Origin: an uncultured Lachnoclostridium sp.
Lineage (GTDB): Bacteria; Bacillota; Clostridia; Lachnospirales; Lachnospiraceae
DNA: 64,000 nucleotides
NCBI GenBank assembly: GCA_948330435.1
Contig: CAOJBY010000010.1
Coordinates: 58,640 to 122,639 of the forward strand
Direction: 5' to 3'
This document shows, in pieces, positions 59,233 to 64,000 of this stretch. Within the stretch, counting starts at the first letter, position 1. Each line of letters opens with the position of its first letter. Under the pieces are notes generated by a model. The model searched no databases. It was not told where the DNA came from and saw nothing but the letters and a program-made list of their open reading frames with translations. The position numbers and the translations under genes are program-made.

Positions 59233-59664
59233 TTACACATCTTTCGGCCGACGCAGGCAAAGATCCCAGCGTGTGTCACCCATCAGCATATCAATCAAAT
59301 GGGAAAGCTCCCAAACTGCACATACCTCAAGGTCTTTGCATTCTTCATAGGTGCATTTAAGGATTTCACCATGATGATACAAGCTGCCTTTTCCGGTTAT
59401 CGCATCTACAACCACTTTATCAGGTGCCCAACTATCTTCCTCATTGGAAAATGGTCTGCTCCCTACTACTTTTAGTTTAGAAAGGCTGCTCCGATACAGG
59501 CATATGAATCGGAAGAACTCGGCATCTACAGGTACATCTTCATATGACTCATATGTGCCCTTATAAATTCCCAATGTTCCCTCTTTATATAGTCTTGCAT
59601 AAGAATTTTTGTTATTTGGAAGAGGTATTTCAATCATATCTCCTAATTTCTTTCTTTTTGCCAT
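59233..59664 (-). CDS. Imm26-like immunity protein
   Basis: 143 residues. The N-terminal pattern GDMIEIPLPNNKNSYARLYKEGTLGIY matches the Imm26 family of polymorphic-toxin immunity proteins, in which such a segment opens the beta-rich domain. No toxin gene is adjacent, so it is an orphan immunity gene. The start at 59664 has a GGGAGGTG site; the frame also has an upstream GTG. Confidence 0.65.
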   Translation of the reverse strand: MAKRKKLGDMIEIPLPNNKNSYARLYKEGTLGIYKGTYESYEDVPVDAEFFRFICLYRSSLSKLKVVGSRPFSNEEDSWAPDKVVVDAITGKGSLYHHGEILKCTYEECKDLEVCAVWELSHLIDMLMGDTRWDLCLRRPKDV

Positions 59665-59694
59665 AGCCCGCACCTCCCCGCCTGGGTTTTCGGC

Positions 59695-60498
59695 TCACTG
59701 AAAGGCATCTTCGGTAAGCGAAATCTTATAAGCCTTTTTCTCCAGATACTCCCAATTCCCATTGCCGACAGATTCATAGGATGTCCATGCCACTTTAAGC
59801 TGATTTTCAGATATGTAAAATTTGATACGGGTTGCAGCTCCATTACTTGTATCAATATCAGGCTCCGCCACATAATCAAAAGCGTAAACCATATGTTCCT
59901 GCGTCCAGTCCGAGGTATCCCGGTAATAAATTACCGCATTTTTTGCAGGTATCTTTATCAATCCGAACAGCTTCTCCCTTTCTTCTTTTCCGGGAAGATA
60001 GAAATAGCATCGTGTTCCATTTGAGATGATATAAAATTCATTTTCTCCCGCCTTGTCCTGAAACAGGATCTCGCCATCACTCAAGTCAATCAGGAGCAGA
60101 TCGCTTTCTTTCAGCCAATCTTCCACATAACCATTGTGGTGGGGGGCTGTCCAGTGCTCCGCACAAACCCAGATCCTGTCGGCTTCCTGCACACTCCCAC
60201 GCATCGCTTTACTCCCCACATCGGGATATTCATATAATACGGAACCATTTTCATCCAGGATCTGCATATCGTAGTCATAGGTTTTCTTGTAATCATCTGC
60301 TTCTTTCCATTGAAGACAGCAGGTACTTCCCTCAATGGGAGATATTTCATCATAAACATAGCTATCCCTGCTGTAGCCGGACGGATAGATTACTTCATAT
60401 TCTGTCGCACCTGCCGTTGGATTACAGCCGGTCAATAATACAACAAATATCGTTGCACAGCATAGAAAAACAGCATTATACACGCTCTTTACTTTCAT
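59695..60498 (-). CDS. Hypothetical lipoprotein, accessory cluster
   Basis: 267 residues. Signal peptide VFLCCATIFVVLLTGC, with lipobox Cys near residue 25. The mature part is beta-rich (YDYDMQILDENGSVLYEYPD, EILFQDKAGENEFYIIS) and may form a propeller-like or Ig-like fold; not recognised. ATG at 60498 has AAAAGGAG. It would sit on the outer face of the membrane, where it could bind an incoming protein. Confidence 0.7.
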   Translation of the reverse strand: MKVKSVYNAVFLCCATIFVVLLTGCNPTAGATEYEVIYPSGYSRDSYVYDEISPIEGSTCCLQWKEADDYKKTYDYDMQILDENGSVLYEYPDVGSKAMRGSVQEADRIWVCAEHWTAPHHNGYVEDWLKESDLLLIDLSDGEILFQDKAGENEFYIISNGTRCYFYLPGKEEREKLFGLIKIPAKNAVIYYRDTSDWTQEHMVYAFDYVAEPDIDTSNGAATRIKFYISENQLKVAWTSYESVGNGNWEYLEKKAYKISLTEDAFQ

Positions 60499-60599
60499 AT
60501 CTCCCGTTCTCCTTTTCATGCTGCCTGTCATTTCATGAATCTACAGCACTGAGGGTAATGTCAAATAACATAGATGCAAAATAGTCTACAGCTTGCAGA

Positions 60600-61691
60600 C
60601 TATTTTGTATCCATCATTTTTGCAACTTCAGATTCCAACGTTTCTATTGTCGGGAGACTGCGTTGATATTCTTTGCTGAGAGCATTGCTTAAGTCATATT
60701 CTGCAATACCAATCGGTTGCGAAACTTCTTCCAAAGAATATTCTGCAACAACATTATCCTTATCCTTGCAAATAAGCAAACCTATTGCCGGATTATCACC
60801 CTCTCCCGTTAATTGCTTATTTACTGCGGTAACATAAAAATTCAACTTTCCTACATACTCTGGTTCAAATCTCTTTGTTTTTAGTTCCACAACAACATAA
60901 CAATGCAGTTTAATATGATAGAACAGCAAATCCAAATAAAATTCACGCTCTCCAACCTGTAAATGAACCTGACGTCCCACATAGGAAAAACCTGTTCCCA
61001 GTTCTAGCAGGAACTGCGTAATCTGATTTACCAGAGCATCTTCCAATTCTTTTTCGTCATAATCATCCCGCATCGTTAAAAAATCGAAACTATATGGATC
61101 TTTTAATGTCTGAACAGCCAAATCAGAAGCATTGGCAGGAAGTTTATCCTTAAAATTCGTAATGGCTTTTCCCTTACGCTCATATAATCCGCTTTCAATC
61201 TGATGTTCCAATACATCCCGGCTCCAATTATTTTCTAAAGTATACTGTGCATAAAAGACAGCTTCACGCACATCTTTACATTTAAAAATAATACGCTGAT
61301 TATGTCCCCACGGAATTGTTGTTATCAGCCGAAAAATATCATTAGACTTAAATTCGTCTACAACTTGTTGACCATTTATAGCTTCTGCATAAAAGCGGTA
61401 CCATAGCCGCATCGTTTTTAAATTCGTTTCTGAAAACCCTGTCATATCAGGAAAGCTCTTTTTCAAGTCAATACTCATCTGCCGTAAAAGACCGTCTCCC
61501 CATTTTGAATGCTTCTGCCGATTTACAATATCCTCGCCAATATGCCAATAAAGTTCTAATAGTTCTCTATTCACCTTAATAGATGCTTTAATCTGACTGT
61601 TTTTAATTCTGTCCTTAATCAAAGCGATCCATTCCCTGTATTCATCAGTCACGATAAATTCTACCTCTTGCTTTTTGATGCCAGCTTTCAT
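60600..61691 (-). CDS. DUF1016/YhcG-family PD-(D/E)XK nuclease
   Basis: 363 residues. The N-terminal DUF1016 domain (YWHIGEDIVNRQKHSKWGDG, FPDMTGFSETNLKTMRLWYRF) is followed by a nuclease domain with the D-ExK core in FYLDLLFYHIKLHCYVVVELK and a terminal GLLICKDKDN. This family is found near restriction and defence genes and in accessory regions. The start at 61691 is chosen for a GGAGG site; the frame is open to 61715. No restriction or methylation gene accompanies it here. Confidence 0.88.
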   Translation of the reverse strand: MKAGIKKQEVEFIVTDEYREWIALIKDRIKNSQIKASIKVNRELLELYWHIGEDIVNRQKHSKWGDGLLRQMSIDLKKSFPDMTGFSETNLKTMRLWYRFYAEAINGQQVVDEFKSNDIFRLITTIPWGHNQRIIFKCKDVREAVFYAQYTLENNWSRDVLEHQIESGLYERKGKAITNFKDKLPANASDLAVQTLKDPYSFDFLTMRDDYDEKELEDALVNQITQFLLELGTGFSYVGRQVHLQVGEREFYLDLLFYHIKLHCYVVVELKTKRFEPEYVGKLNFYVTAVNKQLTGEGDNPAIGLLICKDKDNVVAEYSLEEVSQPIGIAEYDLSNALSKEYQRSLPTIETLESEVAKMMDTK

Positions 61692-61737
61692 TTTTTCCTC
61701 CATAGTATGTATCAATTCATCATAAAATCATTCATTA

Positions 61738-62211
61738 TCACAAGCGACAAACCATAATATATTCTTCTTCGTTTTCATCTACAATTTCAAATCCTGTTTT
61801 TTGATACATTCTTACCGCATAGTTTGCTTTTTGTACAGCGAGCGATGCTTGTTTATACCCTCTGTCTCTCAGAATACGGAGCATTTCTTTCATCAAATCA
61901 GTCCCTATTCCAAATCCCCGATATTCTTTATATAAGGAAATGGCAAAGGACGGAGTGTCGTTGTCTATATGTCCATAATCATTCATAATGCGTACCCAGA
62001 CAGCACCGACAGCCTTTTTACCAACCTCCGCAATCAAACCCATATCGTCTTTTTTCTTGCCAAAGTCTGCGATATATACCTGCAGTTCCGGCTGATTGAT
62101 AATTGATTTGGGCGGTGCTGGCACTCCCTCCGGCACAAAGATAGCTTCATACAAAAAGTCTTGAAGCAAGCTATGTTCTCCCTCTGATATTTTTCTGATA
62201 TTATAATTCAT
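61738..62211 (-). CDS. GNAT family N-acetyltransferase
   Basis: 157 residues. The acetyl-CoA-binding motif lies in EYRGFGIGTDLMKEML near residue 95, preceded by the beta strand SFAISLYK and followed by KQASLAVQKANYAVRMYQKTGFEIV. The substrate is unknown. The start at 62211 has GAGGGTAGAG; an in-frame codon at 62241 is less likely. Confidence 0.9.
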   Translation of the reverse strand: MNYNIRKISEGEHSLLQDFLYEAIFVPEGVPAPPKSIINQPELQVYIADFGKKKDDMGLIAEVGKKAVGAVWVRIMNDYGHIDNDTPSFAISLYKEYRGFGIGTDLMKEMLRILRDRGYKQASLAVQKANYAVRMYQKTGFEIVDENEEEYIMVCRL

Positions 62212-62243
62212 AATCTCTACCCTCAGCGTACAGGGGGACACAA

Positions 62244-62876
62244 TTATTCCGCTTCATGCAAATTGCGTATAATTGCTAACGCAATCTTTCCGGCCATATC
62301 TTTATCGCTTGTATTCTGCGGTGACTTTCCATAAATAGCAAAGCAGTATCCATTATATGCCCAGTCTATCATAAACATATCTCCGGTTTTGTTAACCCTC
62401 ATATAAGGAAAAATATACTCCCCATTTGCAGTTGGTGCCGTCCATTCAATTTTGGTGGAATCCTCAAACTCTTCATCCGGCAAAATAAATTCCTCTCCTT
62501 TACCGGCAGCAAACGTACAGAGCCCCACATTCTCTAATTCAAATTCAATTTCCAATTCATCTTCCTCTGTTTTCTTAACTTCAACATTTGATGTAATTGT
62601 CGTATTATCCAACACTTCTTTTGGGTTGCCAAATTCGGCTGCATTCACTATCTCCACTTCATCCAAAGCGATACTATCGCCCTCATTATCTTTCGATTCC
62701 ACTCCAACATTCTGTCCCTCTTCATCGTATTCTGTTGCAATGTCATCCACATCAGGGGCGTTTACTTCTTCTTCCGGAACGGACTTGGATGGCATACTGA
62801 CGCACCCCGCCAATCCGAATAAAATACCGGTTACAAGGACCATACAGCTTAATGTTCTAAGATTTTTATTACGCAT
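62244..62876 (-). CDS. Hypothetical lipoprotein
   Basis: 210 residues. Signal LSCMVLVTGILFGLAGC with the lipobox Cys near residue 24, then an acidic linker (EEEVNAPDVDDIATEYDEEG) and a beta-rich domain (IEFELENVGLCTFAAGKGEE). Start at 62876 (site AAAGGAA). A second in-frame ATG at 62969 has an even stronger GGAGGAGG site, but its 31 extra residues would hide the lipoprotein signal. The extension may be a separate relic or an alternative product. Confidence 0.7.
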   Translation of the reverse strand: MRNKNLRTLSCMVLVTGILFGLAGCVSMPSKSVPEEEVNAPDVDDIATEYDEEGQNVGVESKDNEGDSIALDEVEIVNAAEFGNPKEVLDNTTITSNVEVKKTEEDELEIEFELENVGLCTFAAGKGEEFILPDEEFEDSTKIEWTAPTANGEYIFPYMRVNKTGDMFMIDWAYNGYCFAIYGKSPQNTSDKDMAGKIALAIIRNLHEAE

Positions 62877-63083
62877 AACATATTTCCTTTCTTCTGAAAA
62901 TTCCGGCTCTTTGTTCACCTCTACTGTCCAGTCCTGGCCTTTCATATAGGATAGAAATTTATTTATCATTTGAACCTCCTCCGAAGATCTGTTTTGGTAT
63001 TGTGCAGCTTTTTTCATATTTCCGTTCAAATCTCTTTCTTGGTGGATGAATCGAATACAGAAAGCCTATGAGTAAATGCTTTA

Positions 63084-63635
63084 TCACAGGTAAATTTCAA
63101 AGTTATCGCTGCTCCATGAGGAAAGCACCTTGTCAGCAAGTGTCTTGTCCAGGCTCAACACGGTGTATTCACAATCACAGTAAACAAAATCCTCAAGCAC
63201 GATCAACCTTATCCCATGCGTATCTAAAATCTTGTTTATTGCAGCCATGGACTTTTTGAAATTGTCATAATCGCTGCAATCGGTATATATTTTTTCTTTA
63301 CAGACAATCTCTGAAATCTCCGGATATTCCATTCCCTGTGTATGAAAAAACTCGGTTAAGGCAGGTGTCAGATCATCCTCATAGCCCCCAATCTGGATGC
63401 CATAGCCATGAGTGCAGAGATACGCAGCACAAAAGCATTCCATATCCAGATGGTTCTCCTTTGAAAAATCCAGAAATTCCTCAAGGGTTTCAATAAATAA
63501 AATACTTTTGATGATATTCTGATTGCTTTCATAAAACGCAGGATAATTCGACTGCTCTAACATCTCCGTTGAAATTTGCAGCTCCTTTTTTTCATCAGGA
63601 GACAATAGCAGATCAGCTAAATTCAGGACATTCAT
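63084..63635 (-). CDS. Hypothetical protein, accessory cluster
   Basis: 183 residues, not firmly recognised. Acidic and soluble (LLLSPDEKKELQISTEMLEQ, GYGIQIGGYEDDLTPALTEF). Its start codon overlaps the stop of the truncated SUKH-type gene (ATGA), so the two are coupled. Size and composition fit an immunity protein. Confidence 0.6.
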   Translation of the reverse strand: MNVLNLADLLLSPDEKKELQISTEMLEQSNYPAFYESNQNIIKSILFIETLEEFLDFSKENHLDMECFCAAYLCTHGYGIQIGGYEDDLTPALTEFFHTQGMEYPEISEIVCKEKIYTDCSDYDNFKKSMAAINKILDTHGIRLIVLEDFVYCDCEYTVLSLDKTLADKVLSSWSSDNFEIYL

Positions 63636-63856
63636 GATTTTTCATCCTTTCTAATATAATTTTCCGGCAGTACAAACCCATAAGCGTTTTCAATAGCATC
63701 CACATCTCTTTGCGATGTTGGGAGTTTCAAACGCCAGCCTCTTTTTCGTTTCATTTGTGCCTTTATCTTTAAGAAACGAGTTTCCATTCCTAAGTCCATA
63801 TCTGCCTTACTTTTACCTCCTGTTATATCTTTTTCCCTCATGTTGTGAACCCTCAT
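63632..63856 (-). pseudogene. Truncated SMI1/KNR4 (SUKH)-type immunity protein
   Basis: 74 residues. The segment LKLPTSQRDVDAIENAYGFVLPENY is the start of an SMI1/KNR4 domain, which normally spans 120-150 residues. It stops within ten residues, directly at the start of the next gene, so most of the domain is lost. The first 40 residues are basic and not typical. It is probably an inactive relic or deletion product. Confidence 0.6.
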
Positions 63857-63923
63857 AAGGGTAGAAACCAGGGAAAGAAAAGCCTGTAATAAATTATAAC
63901 ATGAAATGAACAGGACAGGAATA

Positions 63924-63946
63924 CTTTTCCCATATCAGGTGTCCGG
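63924..63946. repeat. Half-copy of the palindromic repeat core, R4
   Basis: CTTTTCCCATATCAGGTGTC followed by CGG, almost the same as the R1 core at 15163-15185. The rest of the repeat is absent or lies beyond the window. Confidence 0.6.
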
Positions 63947-64000
63947 GGTTACTGTCAAGTAATCATTGGCAACTCTTTTCATACAGATTTTTGATGCCGC

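Overview
The window looks like chromosome of an anaerobic, endospore-forming Firmicute of the Lachnospiraceae/Clostridia type. Support comes from an alpha/beta-type small acid-soluble spore protein, a SpoIID-like spore/peptidoglycan protein, a two-gene SUF-like Fe-S system, a SecA with a C-terminal zinc motif, a long-form hibernation factor, YesMN-type two-component regulation and several PF13407-type sugar-binding proteins. Most genes lie on the minus strand. This placement rests on gene content only; no rRNA or tRNA is visible.

Layout. 0-2.4 kb: MATE exporter divergent from a Crp/Fnr-type regulator. 2.4-7.6 kb: a sugar-sensing operon with two exported sugar-binding proteins around a YesM-type kinase and a YesN-type regulator, and no transporter. 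7.9-9.1 kb: ROK regulator. 9.1-10.8 kb: minimal SUF pair. 10.9-12.3 kb: an ATPase relic, a spore protein and a DinJ-like/YoeB toxin-antitoxin pair. 12.4-15.0 kb: secA. 15.4-27.9 kb: a catabolic locus in two transcription units: a sugar ABC transporter plus DapA-family aldolase, and an AraC-type regulator, amidohydrolase, IlvD-family dehydratase, D-2-hydroxyacid dehydrogenase and DhaK/DhaL kinase. Together they suggest uptake of an unidentified sugar, polyol or sugar acid and its conversion by lactone opening, dehydration, aldol cleavage and triose phosphorylation. A decayed LDH2/cyclase relic follows at 28.1-28.6 kb. 28.8-30.1 kb: hibernation factor and a eukaryotic-type HisA.

30.2-43.3 kb: a SpoIID-like, peptidoglycan-binding gene is cut in two by an AT-rich 11.8-kb element flanked by the 9-bp direct repeat GTGGTATCG. 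Removing the element and one repeat copy restores one 422-residue frame. The element carries a large serine recombinase at its left end, a second small serine recombinase at its right end, an HUH rolling-circle Rep, an MNT/HEPN toxin-antitoxin pair, an XRE regulator, two large exported proteins of unknown function and several small genes. The arrangement resembles the skin and SP-beta elements that interrupt Bacillus sporulation genes. The recombinase gene itself runs across the attachment core, so excision would replace its C-terminal tail.

43.5-54.6 kb: His-rich CsoR-family regulator, a VWA/metallopeptidase-like protein with a MoxR ATPase, asnS, a repeat-rich lipoprotein, a heterodimeric ABC exporter under a MarR regulator, and an S66 peptidase. 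54.7-64.0 kb: a PIN-like protein followed by an accessory run of small, mostly unrecognised genes including Imm26, a truncated SUKH-type protein, lipoproteins, a DUF1016/PDDEXK nuclease and an acetyltransferase. This has the look of an orphan immunity-gene cluster.

Two families of structured repeats are scattered in the window. One is a 120-bp hairpin element, in two copies, with covarying base pairs just upstream of the ribosome binding sites of the MATE gene and dhaL. The other is a palindromic family with a shared core at about 15.1, 43.4 and 63.9 kb, with a mosaic relative at 48.5 kb.
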